Made by a program: the position numbers and the translations under genes. From positions 1 to 40,634 of IMG/VR virus record IMGVR_UViG_3300025736_000065: a stretch of DNA of 40,634 nucleotides; one strand, 5' to 3'. Below the pieces are notes generated by a model. It did not search any database and was not told the origin of the DNA. It was given only the letters and a program-made list of their open reading frames with translations. This DNA comes from a virus. This document shows, one piece after another, positions 8,784-17,844 of this stretch; the stretch's first letter is position 1; the number at the start of each line of letters is the position of its first letter.

Positions 8784-10990
8784 TAGCTATATTTTTCAAT
8801 TATTGTTATTATTGCTTTGTCTTCATTGTTCTTTTTCTTCAGGTTCAATAAATATCCGGTTAACGTAGATGAAAAACGAATCAAACCGAACATATTAGCC
8901 TGAATTAAAACAAAATCATCATAAGTAAATTTGCATTCTACTGTATGTTTTATCGGTTTGTAAATTGGGTCGTTTAAATCATCAACCAGTACATTTTGAT
9001 TCTCTGTCCACGTTTCACCCTCTCCTGTTGTTTCAAGTGTTTGTAATTTTTTAGAGGTTTGAAAACGCACATAGCTAGCTAGGAATTTTGTTAATGATGC
9101 TTTTATTTTACAACTATTCCTTATTAAATTACGTAAAGGAGTAATATATAAATTCATTGAATTAACACCGAATATTGAGGTATCATTATTAATAGCTATA
9201 TTTTCATCTGTTTCCGGTTTCCAGTCATCGCCGTCTTCCTGAGTTTTAAGAATAAAAATATCATTATCTGATTTTTCATCTTTTGTACCGTCCTGAATTA
9301 TTGGACTAGTAAGAAGATCTATAAACTCTTTTGTATCACCTCTTAAATCGCAAACATTATCAAATTCAGTGTCTGTTTCAATAATAGTAGTATGCAAAGC
9401 TTCGGTGTTATACTCACCCCGCCCGTTTATTTCTTCGTAATCAAAATCTTTAAATCCTGATTTAACCTTAAAATAAGCAAGTTCTGGCATTGCTTCGCTT
9501 TCAATATCGTATGTTGATATTCTGGCGGAGATATCCAATACTTCAGTATCATCAAAAAAGTGAGCGTATTCTTCAACCCGCACCCTGGTAAAGTCATCAA
9601 TAACTTCAATTGCCATTCCTAAATTCAGTATTGAACTTGAAGAATCATAAAGTTTATCAAAATTTATTGCTAAAGGATTGTCATTATTGCTTAAAGCTAA
9701 ACCCCTTACATTTAGACCAGACATTACATTAAAGTGCCTTAATTGGCTTTCGGTTGCATAGGTATCACCATCCAAATTATAAACACATTCTGGACGGCCT
9801 AAATATTCAGAATAGAAAGGAAATTGAACGTCTAGGTTATGTTGTAATACCCTTTCAAAAGCCTCGTACAAAGGAAATGATTCGGTTGTTGCTGCGTCCG
9901 AATTTGCTACAGTTTGTTTAAAAAATGCCTCTGTATAATATTCAGTAAATGGTGAAAGTTGCGTTTGATAATAAACAAGTTCGGCGGCAATATCCGCATA
10001 ATCTCCAACCTCAATAACAAACTTAAATGAATTGCCAGCAGATATAGTTACAGTACTGCTTCCAGATAAAAAGTAATTTTGCTTAATGGTTCCAAATGAA
10101 TCAAACACGTTTTCGTTAACAATAGCACCCAAAGAATCGGTTTCTATTAATTTCAAAGTCCATGGGTTTACTGAATGTTTATCGGTAACGTTTACCGTAA
10201 CTGAATACGAAAAAGTAAAACTATAATCAACTAAAGCAGTATCAAAAATAGAATTTACATCAGCTAAACTTGTTTTTCTTGTCACATGTACAACATCGCC
10301 AATTTCATCAAAGTCAGATAATACGGTTCTTACTGGAACAGAACAATAAGATATTTGCCCAGACAATCTTGGAAGCGTTGAACCATCAGCAGAACTTGGC
10401 AATCTTGATTGAGTTGAATTGATAATTGTATAGGCAGGAAAGTTTATATTCTTTCGTAAATCCTGATATGTAAACCCGGCTCCTGACTCTCCGTAATCAA
10501 TTATGTCAACGCCTCCTATTGTTGTGGTTTTGGTTACGTCTACATCAGTATCGCTACGATTATCTAATTTCGTTAACACGTCACTATTAATTGCTTCTAT
10601 ATTTAAACCAATTGCATTTTTACCTATTTTCTTTTTAGGTTTACATGTTGCAAAGTTGAGGGCAAAGCTGCTCGGAAACTCCACATAGTCACGGGTTGAA
10701 TTTTTAAACCAATATACATGAAGATCGCATTTACCATTAAATTCTTTTTCTGTCCAGATTGACCGGACAAAGTTAGCACCTTCTTTTATAAACGTTAATG
10801 AACTAACCGCAAAGGATGTAAATACACCACCTACTTTAATCCTACGGTTAAGCTCGATGATACCACTAGCCCATTCTAAAGGTTCGCTATCAACTCCAAG
10901 ATTTACGAATTGAGCGGTCTCAGGATTAACTAATTTAAACCTGTACGGAGGATATGTATTCGACTCTTTGCTATTTAACCACTCACTCAT
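8783..10990 (-). CDS. Putative tail-tip / baseplate hub protein, 735 aa
   Basis: This large protein directly follows the tape measure with a 4-nt overlap, the usual place of distal tail and tail-associated (Tal-like) hub proteins. The N-terminus (YPPYRFKLVNPETAQFVNLG and the stretch after it) is beta-rich. The central part alternates beta strands and short helices, and there is a C-terminal domain with TVECKFTYDDFVLIQAN and GLIRFSSTLTGYLLNLKKK. No peptidase or lytic-transglycosylase motif was seen. Hub identity is inferred from order and length. Confidence 0.65.
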   Translation of the reverse strand: MSEWLNSKESNTYPPYRFKLVNPETAQFVNLGVDSEPLEWASGIIELNRRIKVGGVFTSFAVSSLTFIKEGANFVRSIWTEKEFNGKCDLHVYWFKNSTRDYVEFPSSFALNFATCKPKKKIGKNAIGLNIEAINSDVLTKLDNRSDTDVDVTKTTTIGGVDIIDYGESGAGFTYQDLRKNINFPAYTIINSTQSRLPSSADGSTLPRLSGQISYCSVPVRTVLSDFDEIGDVVHVTRKTSLADVNSIFDTALVDYSFTFSYSVTVNVTDKHSVNPWTLKLIETDSLGAIVNENVFDSFGTIKQNYFLSGSSTVTISAGNSFKFVIEVGDYADIAAELVYYQTQLSPFTEYYTEAFFKQTVANSDAATTESFPLYEAFERVLQHNLDVQFPFYSEYLGRPECVYNLDGDTYATESQLRHFNVMSGLNVRGLALSNNDNPLAINFDKLYDSSSSILNLGMAIEVIDDFTRVRVEEYAHFFDDTEVLDISARISTYDIESEAMPELAYFKVKSGFKDFDYEEINGRGEYNTEALHTTIIETDTEFDNVCDLRGDTKEFIDLLTSPIIQDGTKDEKSDNDIFILKTQEDGDDWKPETDENIAINNDTSIFGVNSMNLYITPLRNLIRNSCKIKASLTKFLASYVRFQTSKKLQTLETTGEGETWTENQNVLVDDLNDPIYKPIKHTVECKFTYDDFVLIQANMFGLIRFSSTLTGYLLNLKKKNNEDKAIITIIEKYS

Positions 10991-13962
10991 TTACCGTATC
11001 TTAATCTATTTAAATAAATTTCTCTATGATTATTTTGTTGTAATCCTATTGTTCTGTAATCTTTGTCAACTATTTGAATAGGTTTGTTTTTAATTGCTTT
11101 CTCAACCGAGCTAAGCCCGTTTAAAATACGTTCGTCTGTCATTGTCCTTTGACCAAATCCTGAATGATCGGTTTGTGACATTATTTTTTCAGTATCTTCA
11201 TTTTTAAATACAGTTGCGCCTTTAAATTGATTTCCTTTAAACCTAGTTGGCTTTTCGGCTAAATAAACCTGTCCTGACCTTGTTGCAACCAATTCACGTT
11301 TTGATCCTCCATTTTTTGTTTCACCCGCAACAAAATCAGACGGTGCGTTTGTTGTCCCATCTTCGTATGCTGCCACTGCTGCTGCTGATAATGCACCGCT
11401 TATTATAGCAAAAGGTATCTGAGCAGCAACAATAGGAATAAGTGGTAATAATAGCGGATTCAATGCGGCTGCAGCTTTCATTTCTAATACTTTCAATTTA
11501 ATAGCACCTACCGTTTTTGCCGTATTTATTCCTATTTCAGCAATAGCCTGTATTTTATCAGCGTTCTTTTTTTCCTGTTGTATTTTTTGCCTTCTTATTT
11601 CATAATCAGCATCAAGTTTTTCCCTCTGTTCTGTTGTTAATTGGTCATTTGATAGCTCAATTTGTTTTTCCTGTTCTAATCGTTCTAGTTTTTTATTAAA
11701 AGAACCCTCGGCTAATGCAAAAAGAGTATTCACGCCATCAATGGCTGTTTCCTTTTTAGCATCTAATAATTCTTTATCAACTTCTTTTTCTTTTTCAGCA
11801 AATTCCTTTACATTATCTAATATTTTTTGGTTTTTATTTTTTTCTATGTCTATTTCTTCAAGAGCAGCATCTTCAATTAGTTTTAATTCGTCATCAATAA
11901 ACTTTTCAGCTTCGTCAAATATTTCTTGATCTAAATCAATACGTTCTTCTGCGTTTTCAAGCCTTAGTTTACGTTCTTTTAATATTAGTTTTTCTTTCTC
12001 AATAGATAATTTTTTCTCAATATCAGCTTCCTTTTTTGCTGCAATTTCCAATTCATTTTCACGCTTTGCAATTGCTTCTTTTTCAAGTGCAATTTTCTCA
12101 AGTTCAGCCTGTTGTTTTGCTAATTTCTTACGTTTTTCTGATTCTATTTCATTTTTTTCAATTTGTTTTATTCTAAAATCAACAGCAGACATAAAATCTT
12201 TTTCAAATTCCTTGTCTTTCTCTATATATTTTTTATTTTTATCAATAAGCATCTGAATACTCTCTTCATCAAGGCTCTGAATTTTAGTCAATGCCCATTT
12301 TTGAAATGCTAGTTGTTTTTTAATTGGAGCGCCCCATAATTCCTCTACACCAGTGCCAGCTATAACTTTTTGAATAGTATTTAGATATTTATCTGAAGCT
12401 ATATCAAGAGACAATGCTAGGCTTTTAAAAAATGCACTTAAAAATCCCTCACTCTCTCTAAACCCAAGGATTAATTTTTCCCACGAACTAGCAACACTTA
12501 ATATAGAGCCATCAAGTGTTTCCATTTGTTCTTTAGCAACTTTTTCTGCTGTTCCTCCTGCATTCTGCAATGAGGTATCGAAAGTATCTATTAATTCAAT
12601 ATTATTAGCAAGTGCCAACCCAACAATAGCAGCCCTTTTGCCAAATAAATCATATGAAGTCACAAGTCTATTGGAACTTGTTCTTATTTGTCCTAAAGCC
12701 TGCTCCAGTGTTATTCCCTTCTTGGCTATTTCTAAAAATATATTTCTCAATGAAGTTCCTGCAATAGAAGCATCAAGTGTTGCATCTTGAGCTATACCCA
12801 ACAATGACAATGTTTTAGAAAGTGGTACATTTAAAGCATTTGCTGCCCCAGCAACTTTAGGCAATGCTGTTTCAAGTGTAACAAAACTCTGACTTGATAT
12901 TTGAGTAGCTCTTGTGAGTTGATCTATAATTTTACTTGCATCTGCAGTACCAAGATCTTGGTAAGCCTTAACAACTGCACCAACAAGTGTCGCCGTTTTA
13001 TCCAGTTCTGAATTTAATGCTATAGAACCTAAAATAGTGGCTTCTGTTAAATTTATTATATCGGATTGAGTAAAACCTAATCTGGCATAAGAAACTTGTA
13101 ATTTGGTTACCTCAGAAGCTAATATAGGATAAACACTACCTAAATTAACTGCCTGTTCTGTTAATTGTTCTACTTCTTTTCGTGTTTTACCTAAAACCCC
13201 AGCTAATACTGCATTCTCTTTTGTAAAACCCCTAATTGTGCCAAAGGCATTTTTCAATACATTTACAAAAAGAAATACAACACTTGTTAATCCTAAAGCT
13301 CCGGCAAATTGCATAGCAACCATTTTTGCTTTAGTACCAACCCCAGCCAACGCAGACGTATAATTTCCTATATTGCGCTTCTGCTTCGACATTGCAGTTC
13401 CCTGAGCTGTTATCCTACTATTCAACCTATCAATTGAAGATCGCAATAAATCAGCCTTCTTTTTGCCGTCTAGCGTTGTTTGATTAACCTTTGATAATCT
13501 ATTGTTTAATATTGCAACAACGGCATTTAACTGCTGTGTGCTGCCTTGCTGTGCCCTTTTAGCTACTAATAATAGTTTTAATTCTTTTGTTTGTTGTTGT
13601 AAAAGTAATTTACCTTTTTGAAGTATTACATTGCTTCTTTCTTCTACAACTAAACTTTTTGTAAGGGTTTGTTGCTGCTGTTTTCTTAATTTTATCCGCT
13701 CCTGTTCGATCCTTGTTAGCTGTTTCCCTATTTCTATTTGTTTGTTTGAAACTTTGTCTATTTCTATTACCTTTTGTTTTGAGTTTTCATAAGCCTTATT
13801 TAAAGCTTCTAATCCAATTTTATTGTTAGAAAGAGTTTTTATTAAGTTGTTTAAATCTTCAGTTATTTTAAGTACAGAATTATCAGTCTTAATCAAAGCA
13901 TTATCTACCGCAATTATCTTTTTCGGTTCATTAGTATTAAATATTTGAGCAATTTCAGCCAT
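10987..13962 (-). CDS. Tail tape measure protein (TP901-like)
   Basis: The tape measure sets tail length and is ejected with the DNA. The 991 aa begin with long coiled coils (residues about 20-210). A hydrophobic segment follows at about 215-240 (MQFAGALGLTSVVFLFVNVL), then the conserved TP901 core (ITKLQVSYARLGF-like helices, QISSQSFVTLETALPKVAGAA, LSLLGIAQDATLDASIAGTSLRNIF). A very charged coiled coil covers about 590-790, and an Ala-rich hydrophobic stretch at about 825-865 ends in PFAIISGALSAAAVAAYEDG. At about 1.5 angstrom per residue this predicts a tail near 150 nm. No contractile sheath gene was recognised, which supports a siphovirus. Confidence 0.92.
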   Translation of the reverse strand: MAEIAQIFNTNEPKKIIAVDNALIKTDNSVLKITEDLNNLIKTLSNNKIGLEALNKAYENSKQKVIEIDKVSNKQIEIGKQLTRIEQERIKLRKQQQQTLTKSLVVEERSNVILQKGKLLLQQQTKELKLLLVAKRAQQGSTQQLNAVVAILNNRLSKVNQTTLDGKKKADLLRSSIDRLNSRITAQGTAMSKQKRNIGNYTSALAGVGTKAKMVAMQFAGALGLTSVVFLFVNVLKNAFGTIRGFTKENAVLAGVLGKTRKEVEQLTEQAVNLGSVYPILASEVTKLQVSYARLGFTQSDIINLTEATILGSIALNSELDKTATLVGAVVKAYQDLGTADASKIIDQLTRATQISSQSFVTLETALPKVAGAANALNVPLSKTLSLLGIAQDATLDASIAGTSLRNIFLEIAKKGITLEQALGQIRTSSNRLVTSYDLFGKRAAIVGLALANNIELIDTFDTSLQNAGGTAEKVAKEQMETLDGSILSVASSWEKLILGFRESEGFLSAFFKSLALSLDIASDKYLNTIQKVIAGTGVEELWGAPIKKQLAFQKWALTKIQSLDEESIQMLIDKNKKYIEKDKEFEKDFMSAVDFRIKQIEKNEIESEKRKKLAKQQAELEKIALEKEAIAKRENELEIAAKKEADIEKKLSIEKEKLILKERKLRLENAEERIDLDQEIFDEAEKFIDDELKLIEDAALEEIDIEKNKNQKILDNVKEFAEKEKEVDKELLDAKKETAIDGVNTLFALAEGSFNKKLERLEQEKQIELSNDQLTTEQREKLDADYEIRRQKIQQEKKNADKIQAIAEIGINTAKTVGAIKLKVLEMKAAAALNPLLLPLIPIVAAQIPFAIISGALSAAAVAAYEDGTTNAPSDFVAGETKNGGSKRELVATRSGQVYLAEKPTRFKGNQFKGATVFKNEDTEKIMSQTDHSGFGQRTMTDERILNGLSSVEKAIKNKPIQIVDKDYRTIGLQQNNHREIYLNRLRYGK

Positions 13963-14602
13963 TATCTACTTTTTCTTTTTTGCTTTTTTCAACTGCACTA
14001 TTGCGAAAATCAATAAACTCCAATACTGTTAATTCTACATTTGCAGTTTGATTTAGATATGTGAATATGCTAACAACAACATTCATCAAGTAAACTTTCT
14101 TAACTGAATCATTTTTTTGTTGTTTATGCATCATTTCATTATACTTGTCAATTTTATATTGTAAATATTCATTAGCTAAATCAATATCAACTAATTCTTT
14201 TATTTCAATTCCAGTTAGCTTTTTTATGTTTTTAATATATGTTGAAAGGTTTGTGTTTTTAAACTTTAATTTTCGTTTTAAACGCCTTTTATGATTTTCT
14301 GTTAATACTTTTAATTTTGTCCCTAATCCTAAAATATTTGATATTCCTAGAATATTTGATCTTATTGCATTTATTAAATTAAGACTTTTAACCTGCCATA
14401 ATAAAGATTCAAATTTCATTTTTTCATTATCACCAAATGTTGAGTTTATTTTTTCACTTAAAAGTTTTAATTCCCTATCTATCTGTTTTGTGAAATATTT
14501 AACCGGGAAAGGATTATACCATTTACGAAATTGACTTACAATACCAGTCTTTTCCATGATATTGTATTCCCTAATTTTTATTTCCCAGTATTTTTTTATC
14601 AT
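13955..14602 (-). CDS. Protein upstream of tape measure, tail-assembly-chaperone position, 215 aa
   Basis: This 215-aa helical, Lys-rich protein overlaps the tape measure start by 8 nt and the upstream gene by 4 nt (ATGA). In siphoviruses the genes between tail tube and tape measure usually encode tail assembly chaperones, often two products made by a frameshift. Here I saw no obvious slippery site or second frame, and the sequence (FRKWYNPFPVKYFTKQIDRELKLL and following) matches no chaperone that I recognise. The role is inferred from position only. Confidence 0.5.
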   Translation of the reverse strand: MIKKYWEIKIREYNIMEKTGIVSQFRKWYNPFPVKYFTKQIDRELKLLSEKINSTFGDNEKMKFESLLWQVKSLNLINAIRSNILGISNILGLGTKLKVLTENHKRRLKRKLKFKNTNLSTYIKNIKKLTGIEIKELVDIDLANEYLQYKIDKYNEMMHKQQKNDSVKKVYLMNVVVSIFTYLNQTANVELTVLEFIDFRNSAVEKSKKEKVDNG

Positions 14603-15036
14603 TTTCCTAATACTAATCTTCTATATCTTCGCCTAAATGCTAATCCCGTTATTGTCTTTGCGTAATCTTTATTGTAAATCCCGAATATATTCCGGTAATT
14701 GATTACTAATTGATTTGCCTTGTCGTCTTCGCTGTTTATAAACCATGTTAAATTATTCTCATTTACATCCAGGAACATTGCCTTTTGAAAATCACCTGAT
14801 AAATATAAATTTGGCGTTCGTTTCCTTGTCCTTTTAGCATATGCCGGGCTTAATAGTTCGCTTCCGGTGCCTCCGTGCATTAATGGATTAAATTCAGAAT
14901 CTTTTGATTGTAACATTTGCTTTCTATTCTCGTCAACTAATTCTTTTTCTACCGACTGGATAGATAAAGCGATATTAACATTCATGTTCGCCACAAAAGT
15001 ATTTGATTTTATCCGTATGTCATGAAGCCTTACCAT
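14599..15036 (-). CDS. Phage structural/neck-type hypothetical protein, 145 aa
   Basis: The start at 15036 overlaps the previous gene by 17 nt and the stop overlaps the next by 4. The C-terminal half contains LSPAYAKRTRKRTPNLYLSGDFQKAMFL and then an Arg-rich end (AFRRRYRRLVLGK). The pattern of a central L-x-G-D-F-Q motif after a basic stretch recalls HK97 gp10-like or virion morphogenesis proteins that help tail completion. I would not assign it firmly. It is well supported as a gene by the tight overlaps. Confidence 0.6.
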   Translation of the reverse strand: MVRLHDIRIKSNTFVANMNVNIALSIQSVEKELVDENRKQMLQSKDSEFNPLMHGGTGSELLSPAYAKRTRKRTPNLYLSGDFQKAMFLDVNENNLTWFINSEDDKANQLVINYRNIFGIYNKDYAKTITGLAFRRRYRRLVLGK

Positions 15037-15376
15037 TAATTAATTTGCCAATTGTTTTAAATGCTGATTTTCTGTTAGCCCTATTTGCTGATCTAACTAT
15101 CTTTTTCAATGCCTTATCGAAAGGGTATTTAGTTAATTTCTCGCCTTCCTTTAAAATAACATCCTCCAACTGATTAAGTGTTAACCTGCTATTAGCACAA
15201 GCATCGAAGCAATCAATCCTTATTTGCCCTACATAAACAGTGTCCAGTTTCCATAACTTGAACACTTTGTCTTCTATTCTTTTTAATTGTAACCTCAAAG
15301 GACTTGGCATTGTCATTAAATACTTAAACCTTTCAGTTATTAAGTCTTTTTCAATTCGTGCTACAATATTATCCAT
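15020..15376 (-). CDS. Hypothetical tail-region protein, 118 aa
   Basis: I start this gene at ATG 15376 (MDNIVARIEKDL), not at the longer open frame that reaches 15493. The upstream part overlaps the neighbouring gene and crosses a hairpin at 15392-15417. The 118-aa product is basic and helical (RFKYLMTMPSPLRLQLKRIEDKV, then KALKKIVRSANRANRKSAFK). The gap and hairpin before it are exceptional in an otherwise overlapping operon. Function unknown; tail assembly is likely from position between tail tube and tape measure. Confidence 0.6.
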   Translation of the reverse strand: MDNIVARIEKDLITERFKYLMTMPSPLRLQLKRIEDKVFKLWKLDTVYVGQIRIDCFDACANSRLTLNQLEDVILKEGEKLTKYPFDKALKKIVRSANRANRKSAFKTIGKLINGKAS

Positions 15377-15391
15377 TTGTTTAGTTTTTAT

Positions 15392-15417
15392 AAAAGGGGC
15401 ATAAAACCACCCCTTTT
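15392..15417 (-). terminator. Mid-operon hairpin (attenuator or processing site)
   Basis: AAAAGGGG and CCCCTTTT form a perfect 8-bp inverted repeat around a 10-nt loop, between the stop at 15420 and the start at 15376. On the minus strand the T-run is only the four stem bases plus TAT-like sequence, so it would be a weak terminator. On the plus strand TTTTGTTT follows. It directly follows the tail-tube gene pair, so it could raise tube mRNA over downstream tail genes or stabilise a 3' end. Confidence 0.45.
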
Positions 15418-15419
15418 GT

Positions 15420-15599
15420 TTATTCAGGATTTTTCCCTTTCGGTTCTTTTTTCTTTGGCAATACGCCTCCCAACATAACATACACATCTTCAACTGGTGT
15501 AGTTACATGAATTTCCATAAAATTTTTATAGAACTTTTTAAACCACTTAAAGTCTTTTTCCCCGAGACTTTTAGGTATATCCATTCCCTCAACTCTCAT
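15420..15599 (-). CDS. Small protein coupled to the tail tube gene, 59 aa
   Basis: I choose ATG 15599-15597, which shares its A with the TAA stop of the tail tube gene (TAATG). A longer open frame reaches 15692 but would lie inside the tail tube gene. The 59-aa product (MRVEGMDIPKSLGEKDF, then VTTPVEDVYVMLGGVLPKKKEPKGKNPE) has a short helical start, a hydrophobic strand and a disordered basic tail. A small gene right behind the tube gene may be part of a tail chaperone pair. This is inference only. Confidence 0.6.
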   Translation of the reverse strand: MRVEGMDIPKSLGEKDFKWFKKFYKNFMEIHVTTPVEDVYVMLGGVLPKKKEPKGKNPE

Positions 15600-16516
15600 T
15601 ATGCAGAGTAATGTGGTATGGTTAATGGCTGAGACAAATACGTCATAGTAGTTGATACTTTTGATCCTTGAATAATAACATCGCCTCCACATACAGCAGC
15701 GGCACCATCTGCCAAGGTTAAACTATATTCACCTAAAGCAGCATTTGCGAAACTTGTTACAACAACGGTAACACCAACATCTTCTTCTGCACTTAATACA
15801 TTCCATTCATCAGCAGTTGTAAATCCAGCATATGGTGTAGTTGTATTTCTTAACACCGCTTTAACAACTGTTAATCCAGCAACAGAAGTTGCAGTTTTAA
15901 CAGAAATGTCAACCCCGACTGGGTTAATATCTTCAAGTACCTCTGCAACCCCGTAAGAAGTTGTAAGTATTTCAGTATTAGACCCAAATTGTTCCATGTC
16001 TGTGAAAATAACTTGAAAATGATACGATTTAATCTTATCCGCACCAATTGGAGCTATCTTTTTATCAAGGTATAATTTACCCCTAAATCCGGTAAAATTT
16101 AATGCACTTGCATTTGTGCCTGTTAAATTACCTTTTGCATCAATTAATCCTATTTCCATAGTTTGATCTGCAAAAGCGAAATAATTGACATAGTCGTTCC
16201 AACTCATATCGGCATACACATCTAAAACTATAGCCGAAACATTTGTTAGTTTTGGATAATTAAGATTAGATTGTGTTATTTCATTCTCACCACCGCTTGG
16301 CTCAACACCATTTCGGCAATCCAAAACACAACCCTCAATAGCTCCTACAGTAGCAGGGGCGACAAGTAATTTAAGCCCCGTAAGCCCTGTGTTTAATTTT
16401 GCATTTACTTTTGTTAATGTCGCATGCCCCTTATCGAGCAACAGCAACCCTTCTATAGAGTCAGGAAGTGCCTTGCATCCTCCAGCTCCTACGTAATATT
16501 TCGGTTTACAACTCAT
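15599..16516 (-). CDS. Putative major tail tube protein with C-terminal Ig-like domain, 305 aa
   Basis: This 305-aa beta-rich protein lies after head-tail connector candidates and well before the tape measure, the standard place of the tail tube gene. The first 210 residues (NVSAIVLDVYADMSWNDYVNYFAFADQ, then GFRGKLYLDKKIAPIG and YHFQVIFTDMEQFGS) fit a tube-type beta barrel. The last 90 (VDISVKTATSVAGLTVVKAVL to ALGEYSLTLADGAAAV) look like an added Ig-like or Big-type domain of the kind often displayed on tail tubes. No sheath follows, again favouring a siphovirus. Confidence 0.7.
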   Translation of the reverse strand: MSCKPKYYVGAGGCKALPDSIEGLLLLDKGHATLTKVNAKLNTGLTGLKLLVAPATVGAIEGCVLDCRNGVEPSGGENEITQSNLNYPKLTNVSAIVLDVYADMSWNDYVNYFAFADQTMEIGLIDAKGNLTGTNASALNFTGFRGKLYLDKKIAPIGADKIKSYHFQVIFTDMEQFGSNTEILTTSYGVAEVLEDINPVGVDISVKTATSVAGLTVVKAVLRNTTTPYAGFTTADEWNVLSAEEDVGVTVVVTSFANAALGEYSLTLADGAAAVCGGDVIIQGSKVSTTMTYLSQPLTIPHYSA

Positions 16517-16517
16517 T

Positions 16518-17033
16518 TTAACAATTGTTTTTTATTAATAAATTATTTATTTTAATTCCTAAAGCATCCAACGGATCGGATAAAACCTGTTCATTAGAAC
16601 TACCCCAGTAAGGGAAAAGCCTCACTTCGGGTTGAAAATCCTGTATTCCAAAATCATCAACATACTCAGAAGTTTCGATTTTCTCCTTTAGTAGTTTATA
16701 AATTGGAAATAAAATTGTCGCATAAACCTGTTCAAACCGATCCGATGTGTACCATTCTTTTTTTGTTTCATCAACTATCCAGCAATTAAAAGATACCTCA
16801 TACTGCCTTCTGTTAATATCCCTTTCAATATAATCACTATCAATTCCTAAAATTATTAAAGGATAACGATCTGTTATTTTTTTTTCAATAATCTCATTCT
16901 TAATAGCTAATGATTGACCAAATAAATAATACGGCGTAGCTTTCGGAGTATTCACTATATCATATTCCGCACGAACATTTGTGATAATGTCCCCAAACAC
17001 ATCCGTAAATATCCTTTTATTTGCTACTGTCAT
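16518..17033 (-). CDS. Putative tail terminator / completion protein, 171 aa
   Basis: The 171-aa protein begins MTVANKRIFTDVFGDIITNV and has the alpha-beta pattern (YPLIILGIDSDYIERDINRRQYEVSFNCWI) of minor tail terminator proteins. Its place immediately upstream of the tail tube gene is where the tail terminator lies in lambda-like and Bacteroidota siphoviruses. It overlaps the upstream connector gene by 4 nt and is separated from the tube gene by 1 nt. No motif proves it; confidence comes from gene order and size. Confidence 0.55.
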   Translation of the reverse strand: MTVANKRIFTDVFGDIITNVRAEYDIVNTPKATPYYLFGQSLAIKNEIIEKKITDRYPLIILGIDSDYIERDINRRQYEVSFNCWIVDETKKEWYTSDRFEQVYATILFPIYKLLKEKIETSEYVDDFGIQDFQPEVRLFPYWGSSNEQVLSDPLDALGIKINNLLIKNNC

Positions 17034-17605
17034 ATCCCAAAAATATTAACATCGCCTGGTACTCCAATACTTTCAAATATCCATTCTGGATAAGTCTCAT
17101 AATTCTCATACATAAAATTAAAGCAACTAGGTTCTATTGATAATTGTCCTCGATAACCATATAACAGTGTCAATTCTCTATATGCAAATACTGCTTTTTC
17201 AGCAAATCCAACATTAATAGCATCTTCAACTTGAGGCACAATGCCTCCGGCTGCTGTTATGTTTGTTTGATTTTCTAAACAATAGTTATAGAATACCCAA
17301 TATGCAATTAAAGAAACTAGCTGAGTGTTTTTTAATCCATTCCATTTTATAGTTACATCGCCAAACGTTGGCATATAAACACCAGAATAATCAGTAATTG
17401 TATATTCCTTGCCCTCCACAATGTCCTTAATCCTCTGTGGAGATGTTGAAATATTATAAGCGATTATAAGATTTCCTAATGTGTATCCAAATAGCTTATA
17501 AATAATCTGATTCTCATACCGTGTAATATAATCGGCAATCAAATCATACTTCTTTATTGGTAAAGCTATTCGACCTATAAAATATGTTGAATCAATTAAA
17601 CTCAT
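17030..17605 (-). CDS. Putative head-tail connector (adaptor), 191 aa
   Basis: This is a mixed helical protein of 191 aa (KKYDLIADYITRYENQIIYKLFGYTL, then KNTQLVSLIAYWVFYNYCLENQT and ALAFAYRELTLLYGY-like helices). This pattern of an N-terminal helix bundle plus a long hydrophobic central helix resembles adaptor proteins of the DUF6712 type known from Bacteroidota phages. That match is from memory and not proven here. Overlaps of 4 nt on both sides and its position after the capsid genes support a neck role. Confidence 0.55.
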   Translation of the reverse strand: MSLIDSTYFIGRIALPIKKYDLIADYITRYENQIIYKLFGYTLGNLIIAYNISTSPQRIKDIVEGKEYTITDYSGVYMPTFGDVTIKWNGLKNTQLVSLIAYWVFYNYCLENQTNITAAGGIVPQVEDAINVGFAEKAVFAYRELTLLYGYRGQLSIEPSCFNFMYENYETYPEWIFESIGVPGDVNIFGI

Positions 17606-17844
17606 TGTTTAAGTTCTTTTAACTTTTTACCATAAGCCAATTTGGCTACTTGCCTTTTATCTGATTTATATACTTGCAATTCTTCAACAGTTTTACAAGT
17701 ATTAATCCTTTCGGCGATTTTCTTTGCTGTTAAAACTAGTATCTCTTCAATGTCTTGTTCCCATTTAGCAATACCAATATTAACACAAACCTTTGCTTGT
17801 TCCCCTGAAACATTAACCCCTGTTCTTGTTATAATTGCTCCCAT
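17602..17844 (-). CDS. Small hypothetical head-tail region protein, 80 aa
   Basis: The 80-aa protein is tightly packed between the fibre-like head gene (1-nt overlap, TAATG) and the connector (4 nt). It has a short beta N-terminus (AIITRTGVNVSGEQAKVCVNIG) and then two helices (WEQDIEEILVLTAKKIAERI and VEELQVYKSDKRQVAKLAYGKKLKELK). No family was recognised. Similar short genes in this place encode neck or head completion proteins. Confidence 0.55.
   Translation of the reverse strand: MGAIITRTGVNVSGEQAKVCVNIGIAKWEQDIEEILVLTAKKIAERINTCKTVEELQVYKSDKRQVAKLAYGKKLKELKQ

Noticed and set aside
13955-14602. Programmed frameshift for a tail assembly chaperone pair
   Set aside because: I saw no suitable slippery heptamer with an extended second frame near the gene end; the tape measure starts in a separate overlapping frame.
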